From positions 68,881,581 through 68,945,580 of the forward strand of contig CM059576.1 of the NCBI GenBank assembly GCA_030386875.1: a stretch of DNA of 64,000 nt. The letters run 5' to 3'. The notes under the pieces are model-generated. The model saw only the letters and a list, made by a program, of their open reading frames with translations. It searched no databases and had not been told where the DNA came from. Position numbers and translations under genes: made by a program. This document shows, in pieces, positions 11,574-23,047 of this stretch; position 1 is the stretch's first letter; each line of letters begins with the position of its first letter. This DNA is from Morinoia aosen (lineage: Eukaryota; Arthropoda; Malacostraca; Amphipoda; Talitridae).

Positions 11574-13063
11574 CAGGGTGTTTCAAAAATACACGGCATA
11601 ATTTCAGGTATGTATTTCCCACATGTAGACAATCAAAATAGTTCATTACAACATATGTCCGGAAATGCTTCATTTCCGAGTTATGGCCTTCACAACATTG
11701 AAATTCACCGGAACGTTTTTCTTTCCGCAGGTCGTTGCCGTCAAAGGACACATTAAGAGGGCACTCTGACAGATCATTCCTAGGCGAAGGTTAAATTCAG
11801 TGTTGTGTTTGGCGTTCGACTGTGTGTCATGTACACAAATCAGGAGCTGGCAGAGATGCACTTGATCTACGGTAAGGCAGACGGCAATGCTGCGCTGGCT
11901 CGTCGTTTGTACCAGGAGAGGTACCCACAGCGACAATGTCCAGATCGGAAGACATTTGTAAGTCTCCATCAGCGTCTGTGCGAGTATGGAAAATTTGACT
12001 CTCCTGGATTGGGAAGGGGACGACCAAGATCTACAACTCCAGAAGAACAGGAGGAGATTCTGGAGATTGTGAACAGAACTCCTTCTATCAGCACACGAAG
12101 GTTAGCGTTGCAAGTGAATGTTCCCCATACGACTGTCTGGAGACTGCTGAAAGAGGATCAATTGTATCCTTACCATTTGCAACGTGTACAGGCGCTGTCA
12201 CCAGCAGATTACCCTGCACGAGTTAGGTACTGTCAGTGGTTCTTGCAGCAATGTGCTGCAAATCCGAACTTTCCTGCCTTAGTATTATTTACAGATGAAG
12301 CACAGTTCACACGAGATGGCATAACAAATCTCCACAATCAGCATGTATGGGCGTATGAAAACCCAAATGCAACTGTTGTATCTCATCACCAGGTGCGGTT
12401 CTCCCTCAACATGTGGGCCGGTATCATTGGTGATCGGTTAGTTGGACCCCATGTACTTGTAAACAGACTTACGGGGCAGGCGTACACAAACTTCCTGGAA
12501 AACATCATACCTGATGTTTATGACGACACTCCACTGATCGATCGTCAGCACGCTCACTTCTTGCATAACGGCGCTCCTGCACACTTCAGTCGTACGGCTC
12601 GCCGGTACTTGGATCGAAGATTTCCTGATCGATGGATAGGTAGAGGTGGCCCAATTGCTTGGCCTCCACGCTCACCTGATCTGAACCCTCTCGATTTCTA
12701 CTTGTGGGGCCATTTAAAATCATTGGTTTATTCGTCTCCGGTGCCTGATTTGGAATCCCTTCGGAATCGAATTGTGGCACGCTCTGAGGACATACGCAAC
12801 ATTCCTGGAGTGTGGGATCGTGTTCGCAGGTCAATGAGACATCGATGTGAGGTCTGTATTCAAGCAGGAGGTGGTCATTTTGAACATCTTCTGTAATGGC
12901 AACGACCTGCGGAAAGAAAAACGTTCCGGTGAATTTCAATGTTGTGAAGGCCATAACTCGGAAATGAAGCATTTCCGGACATATGTTGTAATGAACTATT
13001 TTGATTGTCTACATGTGGGAAATACATACCTGAAATTATGCCGTGTATTTTTGAAACACCCTG
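11574..13063 (+). mobile_element. DDE transposon copy 1 (IS630/Tc1-mariner superfamily)
   Basis: A 1490-bp element with 166-bp terminal inverted repeats (11574-11739 and 12898-13063) starting CAGGGTGTTTCAAAAAT. It is flanked by TA dinucleotides (11572-11573 and 13064-13065), the superfamily's target duplication. It encodes one transposase. It is the same length as, and nearly identical to, copy 2 at 51809-53298, which implies recent movement. It inserted into a LINE-B 3' fragment. Confidence 0.93.
11829..12896 (+). CDS. Transposase, DUF4817-type HTH plus DDE domain (catalytic Asp lost)
   Basis: 355-residue transposase of the IS630/Tc1-mariner superfamily, expected to bind the terminal repeats and cut and paste the element in the nucleus. 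The start is the ATG at 11829; the frame is open upstream only to a GTG. Residues 1-55 resemble the insect DUF4817 HTH (YTNQELAEMHLIYG). A second HTH follows at about 85-120 (STRRLALQVNVPHTTVWRLL). The catalytic core begins with LFTDEAQF (D156) and ends with SPDLNP (D284). The second catalytic position reads HNGAPAHF, so Asp is replaced by Asn at residue 247. Copy 2 keeps HDGAPAHF. This copy is therefore probably inactive although the frame is full length. Spacing from residue 247 to D284 is 36 residues. The stop lies 2 bp before the right terminal repeat. Confidence 0.92.
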   Translation: MYTNQELAEMHLIYGKADGNAALARRLYQERYPQRQCPDRKTFVSLHQRLCEYGKFDSPGLGRGRPRSTTPEEQEEILEIVNRTPSISTRRLALQVNVPHTTVWRLLKEDQLYPYHLQRVQALSPADYPARVRYCQWFLQQCAANPNFPALVLFTDEAQFTRDGITNLHNQHVWAYENPNATVVSHHQVRFSLNMWAGIIGDRLVGPHVLVNRLTGQAYTNFLENIIPDVYDDTPLIDRQHAHFLHNGAPAHFSRTARRYLDRRFPDRWIGRGGPIAWPPRSPDLNPLDFYLWGHLKSLVYSSPVPDLESLRNRIVARSEDIRNIPGVWDRVRRSMRHRCEVCIQAGGGHFEHLL

Positions 13064-13555
13064 TATATATATATATATCTGTATGTGTGTGTGTATGTAT
13101 GTATATATGTATGTACGTATATATATGTATATGGATTTGTATTTATATATATATTTTTTTTTTCATGCTTCCTTAAAATGACACTTTTGAACATTTACCG
13201 AAACAAGCGATTCATATATTATTTCCTGGCATCAATAATTGCGAAGTTTTATGTCATGTACATGTAAACTGTCAAAAGTTTTTTCACCCCACAATGAAAA
13301 TGCATCGTCCATGAATTTGCGTTATCTCTTATAATTATCATTACATGTATTGTCAAATGTAGATTAAGCAAGATTAGGAGTACATTGCCCTCAATCATTT
13401 ATTTTCGACTAGTGACACGAGTTTTTCAATACTCGTGTGTGTGTATCATCTAAGTGTATTAATTTTAAGATATTTAAAATCCAATGATTGTAATATTGTA
13501 CAATCTCTATTGGAAATAAAGTTTTTTCTTTCTTTCTTTCTTTCTTTCTTGTGAC

Positions 13556-14603
13556 CAGCCAAAGTAGTTTATTTTACTTATTTATTAGAGGAATTATTTT
13601 ATTTCAATACCATCAGTGTTAACTTTTCTATTTTTGCGATCAGTATTATTCAGTCCGATGTGCCTTATTGTCTTCACTGTAATTATTGAAAATTGAACCA
13701 AATCTACCACTGGGTTAAAATTTAGCTCTCTTAAAAAATAATATGGTAAAATACACTTGCGTCCACACAAAGCTAGGTAGAAGTTGGAGTTAAGGGGCCG
13801 GTAACAGCCTGGCCAAGTTTGGGTGGGTTGGTTTATGTTAGGCAGCGTACCGTTCTGTGATGTCGACAGCGAGCGAAATTATTGAAAGGCTCTTGGAAAA
13901 ACAGGTAAATTGAGGTGGAAGCCTAAACTGAAGTTTGCATTACAATTATTGGAGGTATTTTCATTATTCTAACCATCATTATGATTTTGGGAATAAGTGT
14001 GAAATCGTTACCTAGTACGTGGACAACCAGTAATGACAATGCAATAAATAGCAATGCATTAGATCATACACAGAAGTAACGATAATGGCCACAGCAAAAA
14101 ACACTCAATACGATCGATGGGGCTCCAACGTGAAAGATATTTCTATTCCATAGAAACATATATGGTGAAAATGTTCCGTTTTCAAAATATTGCAGTTACC
14201 GTAAAAAATAAATTTTGAATATATCGAGGTAATTGTATCAAAAACTGTTTTCAATGAAAATAAAGGCAAATTTCGAGCAATAAATTGGTAATCAATTACA
14301 TACTGAGATTTCGAAGATTAATTTCCATGCTTCATTTTACCTGATATAAATTCATTTGTTATAATTTATGACGCTAGATATTTTAAAACAGATTCCGTCG
14401 TGCAGGAAATTTAAGCCATAGTGAATATACCCAAAAAAAAAAACCTATTAACTTTTGGAGCCATCAGAGGCCTCTCTCTCAACGGAACCAATGCTATAGA
14501 ATCGCGCCAACATCCGAGTGTAGGCGTCTCTCAGAGATCCCTGCGGTGGGGGAGTTGTCGGCGAGCTATGGTTGTGTTGGATTGTTTTGTGGATGTGAAC
14601 TTC
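13556..14603. other. Unassigned AT-rich stretch
   Basis: No gene or recognised repeat seen. Open frames are short and lack domains. It lies between the LINE-B tail and a 24-bp minisatellite. Confidence 0.4.
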
Positions 14604-14795
14604 TACAGGCATGTTGAATGAGCTACTGTAGACATATTGATTTGTGCTACTGTAGACATGCTGATTTGTGCTACAGTAGACATGTTGATATGTGCTGCTG
14701 TAGACATGTTGATTTGTGCTACTGTAGACATGTTGACTTGTGCTACAGTAGACATGCTGATTTGTGCTACTGTAGACATGATGGTGTATCCTATA
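14604..14795 (+). repeat. 24-bp minisatellite (left, plus)
   Basis: About 8 units of a 24-bp motif containing CTGTAGACATGTTGATTTGT. An inverted short array of the same unit lies at 15822-15895, bracketing a Penelope-like remnant. The overlapping Cys/His-rich open frames are repeat artefacts. Confidence 0.85.
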
Positions 14796-14829
14796 ATATA
14801 CAAGCCGATTTACACTACAATAGACACGC

Positions 14830-15660
14830 TCCTACCAACCCTTCCCAGCTCCTTCTAGCGCACCAAGAGCTCTCTGCGCAACCAATGTGTTCAATAAACA
14901 AAAAAGCTTCACATAACCGCAGGCAATACGAACAATACGCTGAATACAATTGGAATGATAAGAAACTAATGATAGTTCTCAGCTCTTCATTACAATCTAC
15001 GTTACAAAAGACATTCTGCAAACACGGCGTGTGCATAGTACTCGACACACAGGCTTTATTTACGTAGACATTTGCTTTGTTTGAGATCATGCCTGGCCTG
15101 CCGTTATCGCTTCCTTATTGGCGATGACCCGCGGATGTAGGAGCGATGTGTTGATATGCAGCTTAGATATCTGGATAATGCGTTGGTTTCGTGCCGATCG
15201 GAAGATGAAGCTGCTTGTTTTAACGAATATATCAATGCATCTCTCCCTAATATTAAATTTACTTTAGAAATAGAGCAATCTATTCCTATATTAAAATTAG
15301 AATTAAAGTAGAGCTAAATGGGCAAATTCTGTACGTTGATGCACTCGTGAAAAAGTCCAACTCCAGGCTCATTGCCTCTGTCTTCAGGAAGCCAACGTTT
15401 ACAGGTCTTGGTACGAACTGTTTCAGTTATAGTTACTAGGGATGTGTCAAATGTTGTGCTAATACTCTGCTCCATTGAGCATACCTTGTGTCTGGGACTT
15501 TCGAAATATTCCTCATTGAAAATTAACTAATTAGAAAATTACCGGTAAACGATGAGTTCACTAAACTTATCAGTGATAATTCCTTTCAAAAAGTTCTGGA
15601 TAAAAAATACTCTTCCTATATTGTCACCTGGAGCGAGCAAAGCAGAAAAATTAGATAGAA
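14830..15660 (+). pseudogene. Penelope-like element reverse transcriptase remnant (copy 1)
   Basis: A broken PLE reverse transcriptase. Around 15165 a frame reads RYLDNALV, in place of the RYVDD-type catalytic box, followed by NIKFTLEIEQ. After a frameshift, from about 15329, another frame reads VKKSNSR and FRKPTFTGLGT, the typical PLE palm/thumb block. At 15545-15600 a further frame has EFTKLI-like and VLDKKYSS text. The second catalytic Asp is Asn in both copies. The frame has several stops and shifts. The same sequence occurs inverted at 21760-22510, so the segment was duplicated after it decayed, or both came from one dead source. The upstream part (14830-15160) has no recognised domain. 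Confidence 0.65.
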
Positions 15661-15821
15661 TTACAGTTTTTGATTTATATGAACTCTGAACTAGAAAAGG
15701 AAGTCGTATCTCTGAGCAGTTAATTTTTAATTCAGTTGATTCCATAGTGTTTTGTAGAATTAGTTTTAATATTGGTTCATTTTTAGAAAAAGAAAGACTG
15801 GATAAGTGCCTGTGTCTAAGC

Positions 15822-15895
15822 ATGTCTATTGTAGCATAAATCAGTGTCTACTGTAGCATAAATCAGCATGTCTACTGTAGCATGAATTAGCATTT
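15822..15895 (-). repeat. 24-bp minisatellite (right, inverted)
   Basis: Three units of the 24-bp motif in the opposite orientation to 14604-14795. Together they form terminal inverted tandem arrays around the PLE remnant. Confidence 0.75.
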
Positions 15896-16469
15896 CACTT
15901 GCTTTCCTCTCCTTCTCATTCGGTGATTCGAAATTAATTGTCAGCAATTCAATGTTCCATTATAAATGAAAATAAATTCCACTCGGTGCATGTAGTACCG
16001 TTGCTGTTACATAAACCTGTTTCAATAAGCCATTAATTTACCTGTTCTAATAAGCCAGTTATTTAGGACGCCGTGCAAAGTCCAATAATGATATTTAATA
16101 CATCGACCGCGTGTGTTGCAGGGACAGCGTTGAACTCAATTATTCGAGTTGGTCACGTTATTCCAACGTTCTCTATTAATATAGAAATATTTTTTACAGT
16201 GACTAATTAATTAATACATTGCACCGGTATGTGGGAGTGGATTGATCAATTCAGCGAAAGAAAATGGAGACGTATACATTATAACCTTAGGAAATACGAA
16301 TGTGTTTTCCAATGGAATATTATTTATTTGAGCACACAGCCGTCAAAATAGGCGGGATTCTACATTTTTCTTAAGTTACACTTCCAGATGTGGGTGAAAT
16401 CAAATGTATATGAAATATACAGTTATTAAGCATCCTTCATGAGCGTGAAAAAAAGACGTGATCAGCCAG
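15896..16469. repeat. Flank with inverted partner at 20710-20960
   Basis: No gene is seen. About 16240-16469 (including GGCGGGATTCTACATTTTTC and AAGCATCCTTCATGAGCGTG) is repeated inverted at about 20710-20960. FB-2 and PLE debris therefore lie inside another inverted pair. 15896-16240 is unassigned. Confidence 0.5.
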
Positions 16470-19400
16470 GCGTCTTCAGGTGTTGTTGTCTGCCACTAGT
16501 TACTGCGTCTTCAGGTGTTGTCTGCCACTAGTTACTGCGTCTGCAGGTGTTGTCTGCCACTAGTTACTGCGTCTGCAGGTGTTGTCTGCCACTAGTTACT
16601 GCGTCTACAGGTATTGTCTGCCACTAGTTACTGCGTCTGCAGATGTGTTCACAGCAATGTCCCCACCACCGTCAGCCAATGTTTCATTACCTGCGTCTAA
16701 ACGATGCAATTTTGTATATTCAGGCAGTAAGCTGATAGTAAAAATGGCAGCGTGCTTACAAAAACTGACCCCAGGTGTGTGCATGGAAGTCGATTTTATC
16801 AGATGACATAACCTAACTTAACCCATGCAAATAATCTCTTTAATATTAAGCATTTCAGAGTAATCATTAACACATAGCTTTACTTCGACCTAGAGTGACG
16901 ATATGGTCAGGCGCCGCTAGCGGTTGCAATAATTATTTAACTTTTAAAACATGTAATTTAAACGTTAGCTTAGCTTAGTGAATGCTCGAACCCAGTCTAG
17001 TTGCCGTATATTCACTTGAGAAGTTAAAATATTAACCTGACATTGTTTGTAATATCGATTTTTTTGAAATTATCAACTTTGAGAGGCTATAAAATTTGTT
17101 TCCATTGAATAGATAAGCATATTCTGTTACATTCACACGAAAATGATCAGAAATATCTAAACAATTTTGAAGGCTAACTAATTTATTTTATGATCAGTCA
17201 GTTTAATTGAATTCAAGGAATTTTCACTTTACTTCTCAATTCCACTGAACAACAACATGCTGACTTCCACTGTTGATGCTATATCGCTTCTTACATTTAC
17301 ATAAATGTAAATATCAATACATTACCGTTTTGTTCGTATTGATACGTTGTGGTATTTGTTATGGTGCTGGTGTAGGTACGGTGCTGGTGTGGGTACGGTG
17401 CTGGTGTGGGTACGGTGCTGGTGTAGGTACGGTGCTGGTGTAGGTACGGTGTTGGTGTAGGTACGGTGCTGGTGTGGGTACGGTACTGGTGTGGGTACGG
17501 TGCTGGTGTGGGTACGGTGCTGGTGTGGGTACGGTGCTGGTGTAGGTACGGTGCTGGTGTAGGTACGGTGTTGGTGTGGGTACGGTGCTGGTGTAGGTAC
17601 GGTGTTGGTGTGGGTACGGTGCTGGTGTAGGTACGGTGCTGGTGTAGGTACGGTGCTGGTGTAGGTACGGTGTTGGTGTATGTACGGTGCTGGTGTGGGT
17701 ACGGTGCTGGTGTGGGTACGGTGCTGGTGTAGGTACGGTGCTGGTGTAGGTACGGTGCTGGTGTAGGTACGGTGTTGGTGTAGGTACGGTGCTGGTGTGG
17801 GTACGGTGCTGGTGTGGGTACGGTGCTGTTGTGGGTACGGTGCTGGTGTAGGTACGGTGCTGGTGTAGGTACGGTGCTGGTGTAGTTACGGTGTTGGTGT
17901 AGGTACGGTGCTGGTGTAAGTACGGTGCTGGTGTAGGTATGGTGCTGGTGTAGGTACGGTGCTGGTGTAGGTACGGTGCTGGTGTGGGAACGAAGCTGGT
18001 GTAGGTACGGTGCTGGTGTGGGTGCGGTGCTGGTGTAGGTACGGTGCTGGTGTAGGTACGGTGCTGGTGTAGGTACGGTGCTGGTGTAGGTACGGTGCTG
18101 GTGTAGGTACGGTGCTGGTGTAGGTACGGTGCTGGTGTGGGTACGGTGCTGGTGTAGGTACGGTGCTGGTGTAGGTACGGTCCTGGTGTAAGTACGGTGC
18201 TGGTGTAGGTACGGTGCTGGTGTAGGTACGGTTCTGGTGTAGGTACGGTGCTGGTGTAGGTACGGTGCTGGTGTAGGTACGGTGCTGGTGTGGGTACGGT
18301 GCTGGTGTAGGTACGGTGCTGGTGTGAGTTCGGTGCTGGTGTAGGTACGGTGCTGGTGTAGGTACGGTGCTGGTGTAGGTACGGTGCTGGTGTAGGTACG
18401 GTGCTGGTGTAGGTACGGAGCTGGTGTGGGTACGGTGCTGGTGTAGGTACGGTGCTTGTGTAGGTACCGTGCTGGTGTAGGCACAGTGCTGGTGTAGGTA
18501 CGGTGCTGGTGTAGGTACGGTGCTGGTGTAGGTACGGTGCTGGTATAGCTACGGTGCTGGTATAGGTACAGTGCTGGTGTAGGTACGGTGCTGGTGTAGG
18601 TACGGTGCTGGTATAGGTACGGTGCTGGTGTAGGTACGGTGCTGGTGTAGGTACGGTGATGGTGCAACAGCACGTCGGACAGGACCCACCACCCAATTTT
18701 GATGTCACATGACTCAAATTTTCACTAAATGGTATAATGAACAATTGAAATGCGATATTAAATCAATGTGATGCGATAATTTTTTTTGAATTGTTGAATT
18801 AAGTGTTGCAAGATTTTGCATTTTGATGATGTCAATTTCGAATGACCAAATTCAGATGAGCCGCTTGTCAGATATCCATAGTTATGTGTGATGTCAACCA
18901 TTTTGGTGAGCAGATAGCGGCTACTGTCATGTGCTCTAGCCAGGTAAGAGCGTTTCTTCTTAGTGGTACATCCGCTACTCCAGGTTTAAGACATCCACTA
19001 CTCCAGGTTTAGGATCACCAACCTCCATGTTCTGGGTTAGGGCATTATGAGTGAGAAGATATTTTACTATTGATTTCCGTTTCATCTTATTTACAGCAGT
19101 AATGCAGCAGTTTTTCGATACGTACATTAAAATTTTTGTTCTGGTGTAGGTACGGTGTTACATCTCTGTACCTACACCAGCACCAGAACAACAAATACCA
19201 CAACGTAACAATAAGAACGAAACGGTAATGTATTGATATTTACATTCATGTAAATGTAAGAAGCGATATAGCGTCAACAGTGGAAGTCAGCATGTTGTTG
19301 TTCAGTGGAATTGAAAAGGAGAGTGCAGAATTATTTGCCTTCAATTATGATGACAGAATATCAAAATAAATTAGTTAACCATCAAACTTGTTTCCATTGT

Positions 19401-19880
19401 TTCAACTGATATCGTGTGAATGTCAACTTTCTACAATAATATAATGAATGTCGTCGTCAAAAACAAGTTTCGCAGTTTTTTTATGCATGCTATTATGAGA
19501 TTATAGCCATTATTGAACACTGTTATTTATATATTCCGAGCTGTTCAATAAAATGTATGTAAATTAGTACCGACTCCAGCATATATCATAAAAGTTGGTG
19601 AAACGTTCTTCAACCCTTAAGCAATTTTACAGCCGATTGCGACGCCTTATAAACAGTCACGTATGCAGCGCATTATGACGAATTTGTTCACTGTGTCACC
19701 GATAATTTTTGCGGTAGTTGTCTCTTTCAAAATAGTTCAGTATGTGGGAAAATACCTGCACGGTTCAATTACGTTATGTCATGTAAGATAACTGACTTCC
19801 AAGCACACACGTGAGGTCAGTTTTTTTAAGCACGCCGCCATTTTTTCTATGCAGCTTACTGCCTAAAAATATAAAAAATT
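16470..19880. mobile_element. FB-2: composite fold-back element
   Basis: Left arm: satellite (16470-16643), spacer (16644-17356), 17-bp array (17357-18668). Centre: CGTCGGACAGGACCCACCAC junction, module W (about 18695-18975), inverted 23-bp units and inverted Y module (to about 19130), then the hairpin junction (19140-19185). Right arm: inverted spacer (19190-19880), cut off before its satellite by unrelated PLE-like DNA. The order of central modules differs from FB-1, so they have been shuffled. Confidence 0.75.
17357..18668 (+). repeat. 17-bp minisatellite array of FB-2
   Basis: About 77 units of the same 17-bp motif as 5103-6620, with a common GGTGTGGGTAC variant that is rare in FB-1. The two ~460-residue minus-strand open frames across it are stop-free repeat artefacts. 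Array-specific variants indicate local homogenisation after the copies separated. Confidence 0.9.
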
Positions 19881-20709
19881 GCAGAATAAAAAGAAGAACC
19901 AGAGTAAAAACGAACATTACATTCATTGCAAACGTTTTGGAATTAAAATTCCATCATCAGTGATGGAACAGGAGAGAAAAAAATTGTTTATTTTACCAAA
20001 CAAAAACCATACATACTCCACAAAATTCTCTAAATGTCTAAAAAAGTCTACTTTGTTCATTCATATTCAAACAATAGCTTACTCCTAACTCACACAAGCA
20101 CACATGTACACGCTAATTCAGATACATCAGCGAAACACACTATGCATACACACACACACACACATACAGAATTACGGCAGTAGGTGGGAGCAATTGATAA
20201 CTTTACGGCATTAATGTCTTTGTTGAGGTTAGGTTTATGAGTGAATATGAAAAGGGACTCTAGAATTCTAAGGTCATGCTCACTGTTAGTTCGGTATAAG
20301 GTTAAAAAATTAGTGTTTTTGAATGAATGGTGTGAATTTGAATGGTTTGAATTGAATTTTTACCGACTATAGACCCATATGTGCATCTCTCAGACTGCGT
20401 TTGCATAAATTTACCAAAAGTTATATGTTTACACACAAAGTTGCGTTCATTGCAGGCATTCATGTTACATTACGGTACAAATGTGGTGATAGTTTCCTCT
20501 GATTGATTGAAATATTATCGGAGTGATCATCTTTCCCTGAGGGAATATCGATAGTTCACGTCTCATCTATTACTATGTAATCAAACGGCTATTGACTGCA
20601 GGTGTGTCGCCTTACACTATTAAATAAATTAATAAATATATAAATATAAGTTTTTGTGCGTTATTTGTCCTGTGTAGTTACGGTGAAAATCTCAGTGAAC
20701 TCATTACAT
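19881..20709. repeat. PLE-like terminal debris and microsatellite
   Basis: At 19945-19975 the minus strand carries CTGATGATGGAATTTTAATT followed by CCAAAACG, a decayed form of the hammerhead-like core at 49147. At about 20258 the text GACTCTAGAATTCTAAGGTC parallels the palindrome arms at 27098 and 46660. A (CA)n run lies at 20149-20164. No gene is supported, and the remainder is unassigned. Confidence 0.45.
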
Positions 20710-20949
20710 TGCTTGGTCCCTCTTTTTCACACTCTTGAAGGATACTTAATGACCGTATCTGGGATACGAATATTTTAATCACAGGTACAACAAGGATATA
20801 TATATTTGATGTGATGTCATGCACATCTGGAATCTTAATTTAGGAAAAATTTCGAATCCCGCCATTTTTGACGTCTATGTTTACTAGTGAATAATATTCC
20901 TTGGAAAACACAGTCTTATTACCTTAAATTATATTCTATCCATCTCCAT

Positions 20950-21165
20950 TTTCGATTTTCTCTGTTGGGTATAGGGAAAAAATTCCAAGCACAATAATCC
21001 ACTCTACCCAGGGGTCTGAATTGGGTACCGGTCTTGACCGGGGGAAAGCGTCATGGCGTCCTGGTGTTAGTTATAAGGCTTTTGAAAATCCAATGTACAA
21101 GGTGATATTTATCAGGCTTGATTGGAAACAAAGCATCCATTGATGCCTTCATTATTATTCTTCCA
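20950..21165 (+). mobile_element. tRNA-derived SINE, 5'-truncated (copy 3)
   Basis: Matches the body of the SINEs at 36585-36865 and 47420-47670: GTTGGGTATAGGG, then GGTACCGGTC, then TCAGGCTTGATTGGAAACAA near the 3' end. The tRNA-like head with A and B boxes is missing. Confidence 0.6.
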
Positions 21166-21454
21166 AAGAATTGATCCATAATTTCGCACTTTGCCGGATC
21201 GGTGTAATAATAAACTAGTTAGCATAGGAAATATTTTCTAAAAACATAGAAAATGTTCAGCATGTAATGGTGCTGAACGCACTCGATCAACCAAGAAGTG
21301 CAATAGTCATATTGTCATATAGTCATTGCTTAACATTTGATATTGTTCATTTTGCCCATTGAACGTTGTCACTTCAACACACACAGTCGATGTATTCAAT
21401 TTCATCATTGGACTTTGTACAGCATCCTAAATTACTGGCGTGTAAAACGTGTAT
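21166..21454. other. Unassigned
   Basis: No gene or recognised repeat seen. Confidence 0.3.
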
Positions 21455-21757
21455 ACAGGGTGTTCTAGAACAAAGGTATAGAATTACACGGTATAGAATT
21501 ACACACCAAGTACAAATAGCCAAATCAACATACTCGTACTTCCCTCTTTGAAATTTTCCAAAAATAATATGTTTTTTTGAAATATTAGCTGTTTATTATT
21601 TTAAGCGAGGAAATTTAATGACACAATTACCAGTAATATTTATTTTGAACTTCCAGTACTATACAAAAATTCCTCAAAATGTGTTCCGCCTACATCAATG
21701 CTACTCTGTACAGTGGAGAATTTCTTTATATTTAAAGGATTATTGAATTGCTGACAA
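21455..21757 (-). pseudogene. 3' end of a related DDE transposon
   Basis: Begins at its outer edge with TACAGGGTGTTCTAGAACAA, a diverged version of the CAGGGTGTTTC terminal repeat. On the minus strand it encodes a C-terminal tail ending SSIDVGGTHFEEFL, parallel to the CIQAGGGHFEHLL end of the two full transposases. Everything upstream of the last ~25 residues is gone; the frame runs straight into the PLE remnant at about 21757. It is a truncated cousin and not a copy of the 1490-bp element. Confidence 0.6.
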
Positions 21758-22510
21758 TGATCAAAGAGAAGGAGAGGAAGAGTATTTTTTATCCAGAATT
21801 TTTTGAAAGAAATTTTCATTGATGAGTTTAGCGAACTCATTGTTAACCGGTAATTTTCTAATCAGTTAATTTCCAATTAGGAATATTTCGAAAGTCCCAG
21901 ACACAAGGTATGCTCAATGGAGCAGAGTATTAACACAACATTTGACACATCCCTAGTAACTATAACTGAAACAGTTCGTACCAAGACCAGTGAACGTTGG
22001 CTTCCTGAAGACAGAGGTAATGAGCCTGGAGTTGGAATTTTTCACGAAAGCATCAACGTACAGAATTTGCCCATTTAGCTCTACTTTAATTCTAATTTTA
22101 ATATAGGAATAGATTGCTCTATTTCTAAAGTAAATTTAATATTAGGGAGAGATGCATTGATATATTCGTTAAAACAAGCAGCTTCATCTTCCGATCGGCA
22201 CGAAACCAACGCATTATCCAGATATCTAAGCTGCATATCAACACATCGCTCCTACATCCGCGGGTCATCGCCAATAAGGAAGCGATAACGGCAGGCCAGG
22301 CATGATCTCAAACAATGCAAATGTCTACGTAAATAAAGCCTGTGTGTCGAGTACTATGCACACGCCGTGTTTGCAAAATGTCGTTTGTAGCGTAGATTGT
22401 AATGCAGAGCTGAGAACTATCATTAGTATCTGATCATTCCAATTGTATTCAGCGCATTGTTCGTATTGCCTGCGGTTATATGAAGCTTTTTTGTTCATTA
22501 AGCGCATCGG
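21758..22510 (-). pseudogene. Penelope-like reverse transcriptase remnant (copy 2, inverted)
   Basis: Inverted duplicate of 14830-15660 sharing the same lesions, including a YLDN catalytic box (about 22213-22224 on the minus strand) and the FRKPTFTGL-type block around 21990 with similar frame breaks. It is noncoding as it stands. Confidence 0.65.
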
Positions 22511-23047
22511 TTCGTTTTCCAAAAATCGGTTCATTTTTTAGGAGGAAGAAAGACTGGTTAGGCGCATGTGGAGTGGATGTGTCTATGCGTGACTGCTGCA
22601 TGCAGACTTGGTTGTACCAAACTTCAACAATTCATTAGACACAGCCAACATTCATGAATTCCCCTCAGAACTCACCCAAACAAGCGGCCCAACTATCCCA
22701 CCTTTGCCGTCTCGGTGTTGCATTACACTCCAATGAGCCGCTCAGCCTGTAAAAATACATTAAGCTCAAGCAGAGCAAATTCAGCGTAATTGTTGCATTT
22801 GGGTATTGGTTTCGCACCCCCTGAGTCATAAAAACTCGAAAAATTGAAAATTCCTTCGATGTTGAGTTTCAACAAATTTATTCATGTTCACATTTATTTA
22901 AGTATTTCGATATTGATATACACGATATCTGTTGGAAATCGTATGAAATTCAATGTCAGACTACATTATTTTATTAATTTTGCATAAAAATATATGTGAA
23001 GTAATTTTCAACTCTAGCTTATGATTCCATTGAATCCGCCATTGTTG
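22511..23047. other. Unassigned stretch before FB-3
   Basis: No gene or recognised repeat seen. Confidence 0.3.

Larger units (their letters stand above)
11285..13555 (+). mobile_element. LINE-B 3'-UTR fragment, split by transposon copy 1
   Basis: A 5'-truncated LINE 3' end on the plus strand. It ends with an AATAAA at about 13515 and a (TTTC)n tail at 13527-13551. Its left part (11285-11571) matches 55090-55400 inverted. Its right part (13150-13555) matches 53676-54070 and 56516-56825 inverted, so this is a dispersed family. Transposon copy 1 sits inside it. The paralogous position at about 55085 lacks the transposon and serves as a related empty site. Confidence 0.7.

Noticed and set aside
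12586-12972. 128 aa minus-strand frame over the transposase
   Set aside because: Antisense shadow of the transposase and terminal repeat; the same shadow appears at 51900-52286 for copy 2.
14603-15067. Cys/His-rich 149 aa and 73 aa frames that look like metal-binding proteins
   Set aside because: The Cys/His pattern is the translation of the 24-bp minisatellite; the frame then runs into the PLE remnant.
17297-18744. Two overlapping ~460-residue frames on the minus strand
   Set aside because: Same 17-bp repeat artefact. Two frames being open at once over the same DNA is expected from the unit, not from coding.
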